Shown here one piece after another: positions 45,451-56,454 of a DNA stretch of 64,000 nt. This DNA comes from Colias croceus. Taxonomy: Eukaryota > Arthropoda > Insecta > Lepidoptera > Pieridae. Location of the stretch: positions 1,624,501-1,688,500 of the forward strand of contig NC_059547.1 of the NCBI RefSeq assembly GCF_905220415.1, read 5' to 3'. Below the pieces are notes generated by a model. That model was not told the origin of the DNA. It saw only the letters and a program-made list of their open reading frames with translations, and did not search any database. The translations under genes were made by a program, and so were the position numbers. Within the stretch, counting starts at the first letter, position 1. Each line of letters opens with the position of its first letter.

Positions 45451-46295
45451 GTAAGTAAAGATTATTTTTCTACGTTTAAAATAATAATATTATGTGTTAT
45501 AATAGTCGTTGTAACATTATTCTTTTAATTTTACTTACAATAATTGATAGGTTTGAATAAAATCCCGAAAAATATCAATACTGAACAAGGTTCATAAAGC
45601 AACATCTCAACTACTTATTAAGTTAAAATGTATTTAATGTGTATAATATTATTATGTTTTTTTAATGTAGGGAATTTTTATAGTGCATGCAGTGCTCATT
45701 TTTTATTTTCTGTCCATCGACCATCATGTCCTATATTTTTTGTGTATTTTTTATGTAAAACAATCGATGTACAGCTGCTAATGAGCCTTAATAAAATAAA
45801 ATAAAATAAACTACTGAGATGATTTAATAAAGGTTGCATTGTCTGGTAGCTGTGATAATCCAATTATTACTACACATTTGAACGGACATTTTATATTTAC
45901 TTATTGTGAACAATCCAAATAAAAATATCTTTTCTGGACATTTATTTCAGGGAAGGTAATCTGTTGTTACCATGCTTATTTCATTAATTATATCTAATGA
46001 AATAGGTACTTTTGTATTATAATAACTTATTTATATTTGATAGAACACTTTATTAAGAATTTAATAAATCATATGATAAAGGTATTAAATTATTAATAGA
46101 ATGTCTTATCTATGTGAGTAAATTCAAGTGACTAATTAATCATAGAAACCAAATATTTTTGTTATTGAGTCAAGAATAGATTAAAAGACACTTAATTATT
46201 TAAGATCTAGAAACATTACTCTCATCCTATACAATTATTATAATATCCCTTAGGTATTTATTTCTATATAAAAAGAGAATCTAATTAGAATTTCT
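45451..46295. other. AT-rich sequence with a LINE-tail-like simple repeat
   Basis: CTAATGAGCCTTAATAAAAT plus further AAAAT units (45,778-45,809) looks like the 3' tail of a retroelement or transcript. Otherwise nothing recognised. Confidence 0.35.
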
Positions 46296-46424
46296 AAAAA
46301 AGGTGTCAGAAGTGAAACTTCTTTGGCAAGATTCAAAGATACTAAAATCGTCACCTTACTCCATTGCTATGACGTGACCTTGAAATTTTACTCTCAACGC
46401 GCCTAAAGAAATTTCACTTCAAAA
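46296..46424 (-). mobile_element. HINE-like element with GAAGTGAAACTTC ends
   Basis: A-run, short GGTGTC spacer, AGAAGTGAAACTTCTTTGG, interior with ACTCTCAACGCGCC, then AAGAAATTTCACTTC. It is the inverted counterpart of the 29,289 copy, with a shorter tail hairpin. Confidence 0.65.
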
Positions 46425-47059
46425 ACTTTTTACGCAAAAATATTCTACATAGAGCCAATTCTCAAGATATAATATTCTCAAACCATTCAACACTGTCTAC
46501 ATGTCCTCGCCATTATCATAACTGCTTAACTTTAATCAAAATCTGGCAAGTTCATAATGAATTTTATTGAATGTCTGAAGGCTGCAATTTGGCGAGGTCG
46601 CACATACAAGGCCACGGGGGAAATCTAGCTTCGTCTGTCGTATTTTATATAGTTTTTGCTAGATATGTGATAAATTTACGAGTGCTTTGTGAATATTAGT
46701 TGCGACGAAATTAGGGATACGAGATTTTTAGTGGTCAATAACAAGATGTTTTTAATTTTCCGATGTTTTATTTCTATGAAAATTATCATGTTTCTCTATG
46801 ATTATTATTTTAGCAAACCAGTAACTAAGCAGTCAACTCGATATAATATAAAATAGTTGTTAATAACCCGATAATATTATTTTCATATAAAACATTAGTC
46901 TCTCAATCAATTAAAAGTGCCTACAGATTTTTCTATAAAGTACCAAGATTCCAAAATGACAGAGAGAGTAGAAAAGAAGAAAACGAGTTTGATTAAAATT
47001 CCTGTTTGTTTATGAAAAGCGTTTATAAAGAAAACATTAGAATGAAAAGATATTCAGAA
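46425..47059. other. AT-rich sequence, nothing recognised
   Basis: No supported feature. Confidence 0.4.
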
Positions 47060-47243
47060 CTAGTGGTCCACCCCGGCTTCGCCCGTGGTACATATTTCGC
47101 AATAAAAGGTAGCCTATCTATGTCCTTTCTCGGGTAGCAAAATATCTCCATACAAAATTTCATGAAAATTGGTTCAGTAGTATAGGCGTGATTGAGTAAC
47201 AGACAGACAGACAGAGTTACTTTCGCATTTATACTATTAGTGA
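47060..47243 (-). mobile_element. Helitron-like element, Hel-A
   Basis: Minus strand: TCACTAATAGTATAAATGCG, three CTGT units, then CACGGGCGAAGCCGGGGTGG and CTAG. Both ends are clear. Confidence 0.8.
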
Positions 47244-48085
47244 TAATCCATCCAGCGCGAACCAGTCTAATAGATATCTATTTTTGAAAATTTATCAACA
47301 TCAGTTCAAACCTTTTCTCCTGCAAGTAAGTAACAGACATACATCTAGTCACTTCACTTAGTTAAGTCGATATCCACAAGCACATCTTACTCAGTGGCCA
47401 AACTGTTGAACCCGGAGTTCCACGGATTGAAGGATTACGAACCCACTTAGCAGAACCTAGACTATAAACTTTAGTTGAGGATGTCGTATAGAAATTTAAA
47501 TGAGTGTTTTCTTATCGAGAAATGTTTAGATAATGGAAAAAATTCGATCAGGACGCGTCTCTCGTCGCGACACAAAACTTTCGACTTTTAAGGTAACCAA
47601 ATTTTAGACGTTTTGGTTTTTTATGTCTGTATAACTTAAACGATTATAATCTTTGCATATTGGCCATTTTATGAAATAAGGGGTACTTAAAATGTAATCC
47701 TAGTTACACTAGATATGACAAAAACCACAAACACACAACATACAGACAAACAACACAATAAACATTAACATAAAGAGCCACTTCCAGTAACTACTAGAAC
47801 ATTAACGAAATAGTTGTGCCCTAGATCGAGGGATTAGGACCCACTTAGAATCTAGCCTTGATGGACGAGCTGCGATAGTTTAAAGTTATGGAGATGCCGG
47901 ATTTATATATCTAGCTAGTGATGCAATGTTAGTTTGTTTGGAGCAATATCAGGACAACGTCTGTCAAAAAGTTAAATAAATAAATCTGTTAAATTGATGA
48001 ACGAAAATATTAATTGAGCTAAACAAAAAACAGTTCACAAACGTTGTGGTCATAATCAAACATCTTCATTTCAATTTATGTTTTA
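47244..48085. other. Unassigned sequence
   Basis: No frame over 60 codons. A partial duplication of a GAACCCACTTAGnAnAnCTAG-type phrase occurs near 47,447 and 47,838. Nothing else. Confidence 0.35.
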
Positions 48086-48280
48086 CTAGCATTCCGCCCG
48101 CGGCTTCTACCGCTTTGTCTAAAACATAATAAATTTTATACTAAAACCTTCCTCTTGAATCACTCTATCTATTAAAAAAAACCGCATCAAAATCCGTTGC
48201 GTAGCTTTAAAGATTTAAGCATACATAGGGACATAGGGACAGAGAAAGCGACTTTGTATTATACTATGTAGTGATGATGA
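48086..48280 (-). mobile_element. Helitron-like element, Hel-E
   Basis: Minus strand: TCATCATCACTACATAGTAT to AAGCGGTAGAAGCCGCGGGC and CTAG. Close to the 6,260 copy but complete at the 3' end. Confidence 0.8.
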
Positions 48281-48938
48281 TAAAGATTATACAGAGAAAT
48301 CAAGATTAGGAAAAAATAGACGATTAGGTATCTTATGTTTTTGTTTATGGAGCCTAATAAAAGGTATCGCTATTTCCTAATTATTACCGTTTCATAAATT
48401 TAAAACTACCTACATTGATCTCCACGACAACGAGATCACAATTACGTTTGCGTTTTTTAAGGATTTTTATGAGTAGGTATTAATTTATTGAAAAAATAGA
48501 GCTGGCTGTCGTAAAAAGGCTATCAATAGAAATCTATTTAAAGCTAATGACTCCTGTCGGTTCTAAAGTTCCCTTTTAGACGTCTCAGACGACATTAATA
48601 TCCTAAAACCCTTCATGTATATTTTAGCTAATTAATATTATATTATATTTCATTGAAACCTAGTGGATAAATTTATTTATAAATATGTCACATAATAGTG
48701 TCAATTAACCTATATTACCCACAAACGATATTTATGTTTGTACGCTTTTGATTTTTAACGTTAAATTAAATTCTGAAGATTTATCATCCACATGAGATGT
48801 TATGTAGCATTCTATATATTTATGATTTAAATAATAATGCTTATGTAACATTAGCATAATATTATTTTAAAATCAAATATTTTATGTGATCAGTGGAGAG
48901 ACGTTACAACTTTTTTTATTTATTTTTTATTCATTTTA
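48281..48938. other. AT-rich sequence, nothing recognised
   Basis: No supported feature. Confidence 0.4.
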
Positions 48939-49167
48939 TCCTACTAATATTATAAATGCGAGAGTTTGTGAGGATGTGTGTGTGTGTGTGTGTTTGTTAC
49001 TCTTTCACGCAAATAATATTGAACCGATTACAATGAAATTTAGCACACATATAGAGGGTAACTTGGATTTACACAAAGGATAGGTTTCATCCCAGAAATC
49101 CCACGGGAACGGGAACTATGCGGGTTTTTCTTTCAAAACGCGGGCGAAGCCGCGGGCGGAATGCTAG
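48939..49167 (+). mobile_element. Helitron-like element, Hel-D (clean ends)
   Basis: Host A, then TCCTACTAATATTATAAATG, to GCGGGCGAAGCCGCGGGCGG, CTAG and host T. Where Hel-A has (GTCT)n this copy has a (GT)n run, about nine units. Confidence 0.85.
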
Positions 49168-49213
49168 TAATATTCATATTTTTGGTAGGTAACACGTTGT
49201 GTATGTATAATAT

Positions 49214-49262
49214 AGCTAAAATAACAGTAGTATATAGTGTATATACTACTGTTATTTTAGCT
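49214..49262. repeat. Perfect palindrome, 23-bp arms, 3-bp spacer
   Basis: The left arm AGCTAAAATAACAGTAGTAT + ATA and right arm are exact reverse complements around GTG. No flanking duplication is seen. Confidence 0.8.
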
Positions 49263-49640
49263 TTTCGATTAGCCACAGTGGCCAACCTGTGAATAAAGAA
49301 AATTCAAACATTTACTTGGATGACTTTTTCAATCAGTGAAAACCAAATAAAATTGGAACGGAATAAGCTTATCTACATTTAACACTCCTCTACAAAAGGT
49401 TTCGTTCGGAAATAGTTTGAAAAACAATACAATCACATCACGAAAACTTCATGCATATTTCGAGTGCATACTCTTTAAACTTTAGTCCTAAACTAAGTTA
49501 CCGAACGACGCAAGTTTAAAAGAATATACCAATATACAAACCTTTTCATAGTTTGAAATATCTCCCTATGAGTTACAGGGTAAGTTCACAGTTTTCTGTT
49601 GTACAAATATTATAAGCAAACATCGAAAGAAATAAGAATA

Positions 49641-49814
49641 AAAAAATGTTGTGTGGTTTTATGAAACCACGGTAAAAGTGAAACTTTTTTTCACACTATA
49701 GACATTTAACTAAAAATTATCGTATTTGTACGATAATTATCGTGCGTCACGCGACATGCGCTACACAGACCAAAAAGTTTGAGACGATGTAATAAAAGTT
49801 TCACTTTAAAAATA
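49641..49814 (-). mobile_element. HINE-like element with AAAGTGAAACTTTT ends
   Basis: Third copy of the 18,031 family. The hairpin GTGGTTTTATGAAACCAC, both inverted motifs and the palindromic interior are intact. It lacks a few bases present in the 23,381 copy after CGATAATTATCGT. Confidence 0.7.
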
Positions 49815-50502
49815 TTTATTCATTTACTTATAGACCTAGAGAAAAAAAATAATATGTGAAAGAAAAATGATCAATTTAAGTTATCTAATACATTATAACA
49901 AGAATAAAAAACCTTTTAAGGGTATATTCGATCAACAAAGAAAAAACCCATTGAATATTTGTAAAAAATATAGAGTTTTGAGGTGCATTTTTGGTGAAAG
50001 TAATGTGAAAAGGCTCTACTAAATAAAAGTAAAATTAGTAAAATGTTTTATGCTATGTAGGACAGAAAGACCATCTACTCCTTCCAACCATGTCTTCAGC
50101 TAAAAACTAGTATAAAATTATTACGCCACTTACGCATAGATTACGATTCAATTTGGCTGAATCTAGCTGATGTAGCAAGAAATAATATCCTGTAGGCTGC
50201 CAACAACAATTTTTCATGCTTGTCATTCGCACGTTTTAATTCGGGTCGTGTGTGAAACTTTTTGTGGAGCCTTACAGCAGATGGGCGGTTTAGGAAAATA
50301 GCGATGTGATTATAATGCGCCCTTTGTTGTTAAATATATTTTGTTATAACTTAGGGTATCTTAGGGTATGGTATATTTTGTCTTGTATGTGTATATGTCG
50401 CCGTCATCTAGTTGAATCAGCTATTTGACTGAATGACTAGCGCGTTCATTGAATGACGCGCACATAGATTTTTTGTATAACGGAACCACAAGAAAGTTGC
50501 TT
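49815..50502. other. Unassigned sequence
   Basis: Nothing recognised; GACTAGCGCGTTCATTGAAT near 50,434 is a local CpG-bearing patch. Confidence 0.35.
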
Positions 50503-50661
50503 CCCGCTGTCTGTCTGTATGTTCCTATGTATGCTTAGATAGTTTTAAATACGCAATGAATTTGGATGTGTTTTTTCATAGATAGATTAGTAGATGGAGA
50601 TTTTCGTGCCTATATATTTTGATAAGTTACGAAGCAGGCAAAGCCGCGAGCGGATAGCTAG
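50503..50661 (+). mobile_element. Helitron-like element, Hel-E variant
   Basis: The order of blocks follows Hel-E (CTATGTATGCTTAGATAG, then a GATAGATTAGTAGATGG block), and it ends CAAAGCCGCGAGCGG plus CTAG. The 5' edge is approximate because the start is diverged. Confidence 0.6.
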
Positions 50662-50849
50662 TCTACACTAATATTATAAAGAGGAAAACTTTGTTTGTTT
50701 GTTTGATTGTAATGAATAGGCTCATAAACTACTGGACCGATTTTGATGAAATTTGGCACATACAATCTTTATACCCTGAGAAAGAACATAGGCTACTTTT
50801 TATTGCGAAATATGTAGATACCACGGGCGAAGCCGGGGTGGACCACTAG
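50662..50849 (+). mobile_element. Helitron-like element, Hel-A variant
   Basis: TCTACACTAATATTATAAAG begins immediately after the CTAG of the previous element. It has GTTTGTTTGTTTG in place of (GTCT)n and ends with a CACGGGCGAAGCCGGGGTGG hairpin plus CTAG before a host T. Confidence 0.8.
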
Positions 50850-51312
50850 TATTTGATAAATAAATATATTTTGTGGTGTGTTAAAGCCCTAAAAGTAGGA
50901 TTTCATAAAAATTATATTTATTCCGATAAAGATATTTACTGGAGTTTTTAATACGAGCATCAATCAATATACATTTTTGTAGCGACCAATACAATGTTTT
51001 TCTATTTAAGCTTGTGCTTGTATTGTTATTTTATTGTTGCTATAAATAAATATCTTTCTTTCTAGATCGGGGTTGAAAATCGTGGAACAATTTCGAGTAA
51101 CTCAAGCAGAAAAAGGGATTTTTAATACCTATTCGAAAGAACAAAAAAGGCTTTTTCACGGATACCTTCGCTTCCGAGAATAAATGAAGATGCGGGTCAT
51201 GTGTCTATATTGAAGTCAGATTGATTATTTGTCTTATCAGACTATGAGAATGATGGCTTATATAATTATATATACTTTGTAGGCTCCACATATAATGTCG
51301 TATGTACAAATA
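50850..51312. other. Unassigned sequence
   Basis: The TATAAATAAATATCTTTCTTTC tail near 51,040-51,062 resembles a retroelement 3' end (shown here in two parts: TATAAATAAATATC, TTTCTTTC). No coding remnant is seen. Confidence 0.35.
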
Positions 51313-51498
51313 ACCCGAAATTTTGTGGTTCATTTGTAACAGGATGGCGGTTCTACAGGGGTCTTAGGTACGCAATGACAAAAAGAAAAATGATGGTCAG
51401 AACGCTGATACCCGATACCTTAAGATACTATAACGTTTTATATTAGAGAATCTTAACATAAAATATTATAGTATCTTCACCGTGTGTGACGCGCTTTA
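51313..51498 (+). repeat. FF repeat, copy 3
   Basis: Uninterrupted 186-bp copy from ACCCGAAATTTTGTGG to GTGTGTGACGCGCTTTA. The 5' palindrome is in the same orientation as copy 2 and opposite to copy 1. The internal stem GATACTATAA / TTATAGTATC is intact. Confidence 0.8.
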
Positions 51499-52334
51499 GA
51501 CTGGTTACCATGGATATTAGTTGGAGACTACGTTATTAAGATTCCAAATTAAAATGTATGTGGTACATAAATGTAATGAGATAGCATACTTGAGAGTCTT
51601 ATAAATTTCCAAGATTTCAATTATTACTATTATTGTTCACAATTTTCAGTAAAATATGCCATAATATTCAAACTTAAATTTACTCTATGAATTGTATTTA
51701 ATTCTTATTAAATTTTCCCTCCATTACGGGCAACTAAAAGGCAAGTATATCTAAAATATGTTATCCTAGTACATAAGCCACATTCAGTGAGTTTTGCTTG
51801 GAATAGACAATCCTCACAAACTAAGTTCATAATAATTAAAGGATTATGTTTTATAACCTTTATATGACATACATAATACTGCAAAAAAACTGTTTATACT
51901 GAAATCTATGATGTAGAAACCCTTCAAAACTGAAAGGAACTGAAAGGCTTTCCTCGTCCCTGCTCCTCAATACTTTAACATTTATTATGCTATTCGAAGA
52001 AAAGTAATAACAACTGATAGTGCTTTGAATAAACTTTAACCATACAGTTAAAGCCAGATAGTGATATAATTTAACTTTAAAATTGTACAGATTCTGAGTT
52101 CGGTTGGACGCAGCTGGTCGAAGTTCGCGAAACTTGAGTAGAGTTCTAATTGAATGTTCAATTTTATTTACTTCACGCTAATTGCTTGACTGAGCTTGGA
52201 ATTGTGTGGATTTAGAATAAACTTCCAATGTTTTCGTTTAGTGTAAAGTTTAGATTTTCTTTATTGTAACCAGTGGATTAGGTTTGAATTAAATGCATGT
52301 AGTGCAATTATTATAATTGCATCTTGCTATGTAA
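51499..52334. other. AT-rich sequence, nothing recognised
   Basis: No supported feature. Confidence 0.4.
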
Positions 52335-52533
52335 TCTATACTATATTTATATTATAAATCTAAAGAGTTTGTTTGTTTGAACGCGCTAATCTCAGAAACT
52401 ACTGGTCCGATTTGAAAAATTATTTCGGTATTAGATAGCCAATTCATCGAGGGAGGCTATGGGCTATATATTATCATCACGCTAAGACCAACAGGAGCGG
52501 AGCCTCGCGGGTGAAACCGCGGAGCGTAGCAAG
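52335..52533 (+). mobile_element. Helitron-like element, Hel-B
   Basis: Host A, then TCTATACTATATTTATATTA, to GCGGGTGAAACCGCGGAGCG and CAAG (a change from CTAG) before host T. Confidence 0.8.
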
Positions 52534-52569
52534 TAATGTATATATCTATCTTCTCTATCTTCTTCTTCT

Positions 52570-52719
52570 TCTTATATATATAAAAATGAATCGCAAAATG
52601 TGTTGGTAAGCGCATAACTCGAGAACGGCTGAACCGATTTCGATAATTCTTTTTTTATTATATTCCTTGAAGTACGAGGATGTATCTTATGGAGAGAAAA
52701 CGTAAACATGGACCGCTAG
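52570..52719 (+). mobile_element. Helitron-like element, Hel-C, hairpin deleted
   Basis: TCTTATATATATAAAAATG to GACCGCTAG. The body is nearly identical to the family, but the ~20 bases with the GGC-GAA-GCC hairpin are gone, leaving AACATGGACCGCTAG. Confidence 0.75.
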
Positions 52720-53400
52720 TACATAATATAATTAAATGCGTAGTATAAGTAGTGTAGTAAAATATACACATCATTAATGTTAACTACATTCCATCCATAC
52801 GATACTTTAGTGAATATCCACAAATATTTTGAACACACTCTTCCATATCACCCTAACTAAATACTTCTAAAAGAATCAATAACCTTATGTGACTAAAAAT
52901 ATATTGAAGTTAGTTTATAAATCGCTCTATGAGTTTCTCTACACATACCCTATCCCAAAATGTCCTTAAACTAGTGTTTGCGGTCTGCATTTGGATTTCA
53001 GCCAGTAGGTTGTAGTCTTACTGCGTCGAGAGATGAAGATGAATTGCCTTTTTAACTGATTGGATTAGTGGTTGATGGCGACGATATATTTAAGATAATA
53101 TAAATGTGTATAATAAATAATTGATTAAAATTTAATTGAATTATTTTTAGCCAGAGTAGGTGATAGATAGCATAGGAAACAGAGAGAGGTAAAATTATAT
53201 AAACTGTTCAATGTTTTTATTCTGTAAATATACGTTTTATATATGTACTTTATATATTAGTGTTATCAATATACAAAAGATCAAATAGCATATCAGAAGG
53301 AGTGATAAAACCCGGCATGTTAAACTTTTTAGTAATTACAAATACAGTTAAAACAAATAGCACTCAAAACGTAAATAATAAGAATATATAGCAACTAAGC
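52720..53400. other. AT-rich sequence, nothing recognised
   Basis: No supported feature. Confidence 0.4.
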
Positions 53401-53900
53401 CCACATCTTCCAACCCGGCTGGTCACCGTGGAAGATAATGACCACAACCCTCCAAATGAATACACACAACTAGAGAACAGAACTAATAAACTATCAACTC
53501 AATTGAAAGTAGCAACTTATAACGTCGCGTCAGGACCTTGTCGACATACTATTGCTTGGGACGAGGACTGTCGGTCCAAACTAGAAACAGATTGCACAGG
53601 ACAGGGACATTTGGGAATATTTTGGAGGAGGCCTTTACCCAATACGGGGTTTCTACATACAATCCTTTAATAAAAAAAAAAAACATTAAAAGAAATAAGA
53701 AAATAAATGACAATTCATAAACTTAAAATAAAGTAAAAATTTAATAAAGTTAAAAATACTGTTAACAAACAAATAAACTACAACTAACTTACTTTTAATG
53801 TAAATGGATTAACCAAGTGTGTATAACGTAGATATAAAAATAGTCTTAAATGATTGTAACTTGTTTGTAGAAAATAAATGGGCTTTTTATTTATTTATTT
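53401..53900 (+). mobile_element. Probable LINE 3' end with protein remnant
   Basis: Around 53,590-53,660 one frame reads RTGTFGNILEEAFTQYGVST, resembling the R-T-x-W-x-x-L-E-E-A-F-T pattern I recall near the end of some insect LINE proteins. The preceding frame (WDEDCRSKLETDCTGQ) also looks LINE-derived but is in a different phase, implying a frameshift. An A-run follows at 53,670-53,681. A second tail-like stretch, AAATAAATGGGC then T-rich TTTA units, is at 53,873-53,900. Both frames of 60-80 codons here are pieces of this remnant and not host genes. Confidence 0.5.
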
Positions 53901-54165
53901 ATATGTATTAGTGTTATTCCTATCCTAAAAATATAGCAAATTGAAGTATGTTTTCTTGCTCTCTTTCATTGTTAATCTATAAAAACATCAAGTAGGTACA
54001 GTGTACACTATCCATATTCTTGCCAGACTAAAAATATAGAGTCAATATTTTTAAAACAACGATCCTAAACTGACGAAATACATATTCACAATTATATCGT
54101 GTGATCTTTAGGATCGTATGCCTATTTTGGAGCCATCTTTCATTAAAATAAAACATAACCATAAC

Positions 54166-54212
54166 ATTATTTACTGTACCTATATACAACGTATATAGGT
54201 ACAGTAAATAAT
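54166..54212. repeat. Perfect palindrome, 22-bp arms, 3-bp spacer
   Basis: ATTATTTACTGTACCTATAT + AC and its exact reverse complement stand around AAC. No element ends or duplication flank it. The minus-strand 88-codon frame across it is not credible. Confidence 0.8.
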
Positions 54213-55402
54213 ACACGTACATAATATAATCATACTTAACAAGCATTGATTCCTCACAGACGTAGAAGCAAGCAATAATTACGCCATAACCCACCGAAGC
54301 GTCACCTAATCAGAGCAACTAGCTCTATTGACAAGCATAGATCATGAACGGTATTATACGACCAAATTGAATATGCATATGCTCGTAGATATGTTACGTG
54401 ACTAATAGATTTTACTGGTGTGTGGCAGCGTATGATATAAGTTAGGTATATTTTTGTGATTTGTTATTGATTGTTTCTAATATTTTAATGAGTGTATATG
54501 GAGAAGAGAATTTATCGTAATATTGCAATTTCATAGCCCTGAAACTGTAAAAAGTTATGTTTTTAATATTTAGATTTACGCTTAACCACAGTATCTTGAA
54601 AAAACAAAACCATCTGCAGCAAATAAATAAACTTGGTACTTAAAATTTTTAGTGTATTTAAAAATGAGCCAAAACCAAATTTATATCAATAATCCAAATC
54701 ATGAGCAAAAACATAAATAAACAACGCAAAAAATACCTTAATTTGTATCCAATTTTAGCAAACTCAAGCCCTAAAACAACCTAATTGTTAAACAATCGAG
54801 AAATTTCGTACAGAAACATAGACAGCTTTTTTGCAGAGCCAATTAGCTCCCGTCCTGTCCTGCGCTGTTTAATTAAGGCACTGATTGCTGAATTTCAGCT
54901 CCAAGCTAATATGAATTACCCCTGATGATACTCGCCTTTACCGTACGTATTGAATGTATTAGCGTATTCATTGAGGCTCTTTGTACTATACTCTCCAATT
55001 TAGTAGGCTTATACCCAACAAAAGATGCTTTATAATAGATGGGAATGAAAAAATTGCTAGCAGATGGCCTGTTTTATTGGAATATCGATGTTCTGATTAA
55101 AAATGATCAAGTGAAATGGAAGATAAAAATAAGTAAACATTAATCTAATAAAACCGAATGAGATCCGTTGATATGGGAACCAAGTCTTCAAAGATCAGAT
55201 AAAACCATATGACAATGAGCTTTTATAGCAGATAAAACCATATGACAATTTTATAAATAAACAGCTAATCGTTCGGGCTCCGATCAAGTAGAATGTATTC
55301 ATAAGTTTTTAACAGTAAATAACAGTAATCAAATCAAATAAATCATTACTGTATTACAATTTAATTTACAAAATACCCGTTCAGTCATAGTTTAGTTGAG
55401 CT
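54213..55402. other. AT-rich sequence, nothing recognised
   Basis: A short local duplication of AGATAAAACCATATGACAAT occurs at about 55,197 and 55,231. No gene is seen. Confidence 0.4.
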
Positions 55403-55575
55403 AGCTATCATCACATGGCTTCACGCCCGTTGTCTAAAACACATCAAATACATACTTAACCCTTCCTCATAAACGATCTACTGAAAAAAACTGCTAAAAT
55501 CGTAGCGAAGTCTGAAACATCTAATCCTACTGACAGCTAAGAAGCGACTTAATTTTATACCTTGTCGTGATAATC
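55403..55575 (-). mobile_element. Helitron-like element, Hel-E, decayed
   Basis: The order of blocks (TTCACGCCCGTTGTCTAAAA, then CCTTCCTCAT, then GAAGCGACTTAATTTTATAC) follows Hel-E in minus orientation, with many substitutions and no CTAG. Confidence 0.5.
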
Positions 55576-55634
55576 ATAGATTACAATTTCAATAAGCAAC
55601 AGTCAATTCCATTACCTTGTTACTACCAATTGTA

Positions 55635-55760
55635 AAGCCCGGCATTCACTACACGCACCGCGAGCCGAGCCCCGAGCCGTACCAATCCGTGGACAAATCC
55701 GTCATCGCCCACACACTACACGAGCGCCGAGTTGCAGTCCAGTCGACTGTGAACTTTGGT
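55635..55760. repeat. GC-rich block 1 with CCGAGCCG and GACAAATCCG motifs
   Basis: It contains GCGAGCCGAGCCCCGAGCCG and GTGGACAAATCCG. The same motifs occur at 56,455-56,660. It is strikingly GC-rich against the flanks. A 67-codon frame overlaps it but has no domain. Confidence 0.5.
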
Positions 55761-56120
55761 GAGCCTTGCACGTATCTATCCTACCACGAAAAAAAGCTCT
55801 CTGGCTCTAGTAGTCAGTGAAATGCTTTTAACACAGAAAAAAAAGCGCGTGTGGGCAAAGGAATAGCTGAAACAACGAAGAAAGAAATAACGAACGAACT
55901 AGAACTGCACATTTGTTTAACTTTTTTCAATTAAAATAATATATTTATAATAATAATGACCGATACGAGTAATTTTTATATTTGATTTTACTAATAAACC
56001 ATTCTTAACATAATAAACATTTTCTGATTTAAAGAACTGAACCTTTTTTCTTTTTAAATACTTACTAGAGACGTTACTCTAAAAATCGAAATCTGTTATC
56101 TAGAAATCAATATCATAAAT

Positions 56121-56165
56121 AAATAAATGCGTTGTGATTTTTCATAAATCACAACGCATTTATTT
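56121..56165. repeat. Perfect palindrome, 20-bp arms, 5-bp spacer
   Basis: AAATAAATGCGTTGTGATTT and its exact complement stand around TTCAT, seven bases before a Helitron-like element. Confidence 0.8.
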
Positions 56166-56172
56166 CTTTGAA

Positions 56173-56418
56173 TCCATACTAATAATAATTATAAATGCGA
56201 AAGTAACTCTGTCTGTCTGTCTGTTACTCAATCACGCCTTAACTACTGAAGCAATTTGCATGAAATTTGGTATAGAGATATTTTGATACCCGAGAAAGGA
56301 AATAAGCTACTTTTTATCCCGGGAAATAGGATAGGTTTTATCCCGGCAATCCCACGGGAACGGGAACTATGCGGGTTTTTCTTTGACTGCGCGGGCGATG
56401 CTGCGGGTGGAAAGCTAA
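56173..56418 (+). mobile_element. Helitron-like element, Hel-A long form
   Basis: Host A, then TCCATACTAATAATAATTAT, to GCGGGCGATGCTGCGGGTGG and CTAA (fits the CTRR rule) before host T. The 122-codon frame at 56,256-56,624 runs from this element into the adjacent GC-rich block; it is not a gene. Confidence 0.8.
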
Positions 56419-56454
56419 TTATTTATAAAATTAATTATGTATGTATATGGCGAA

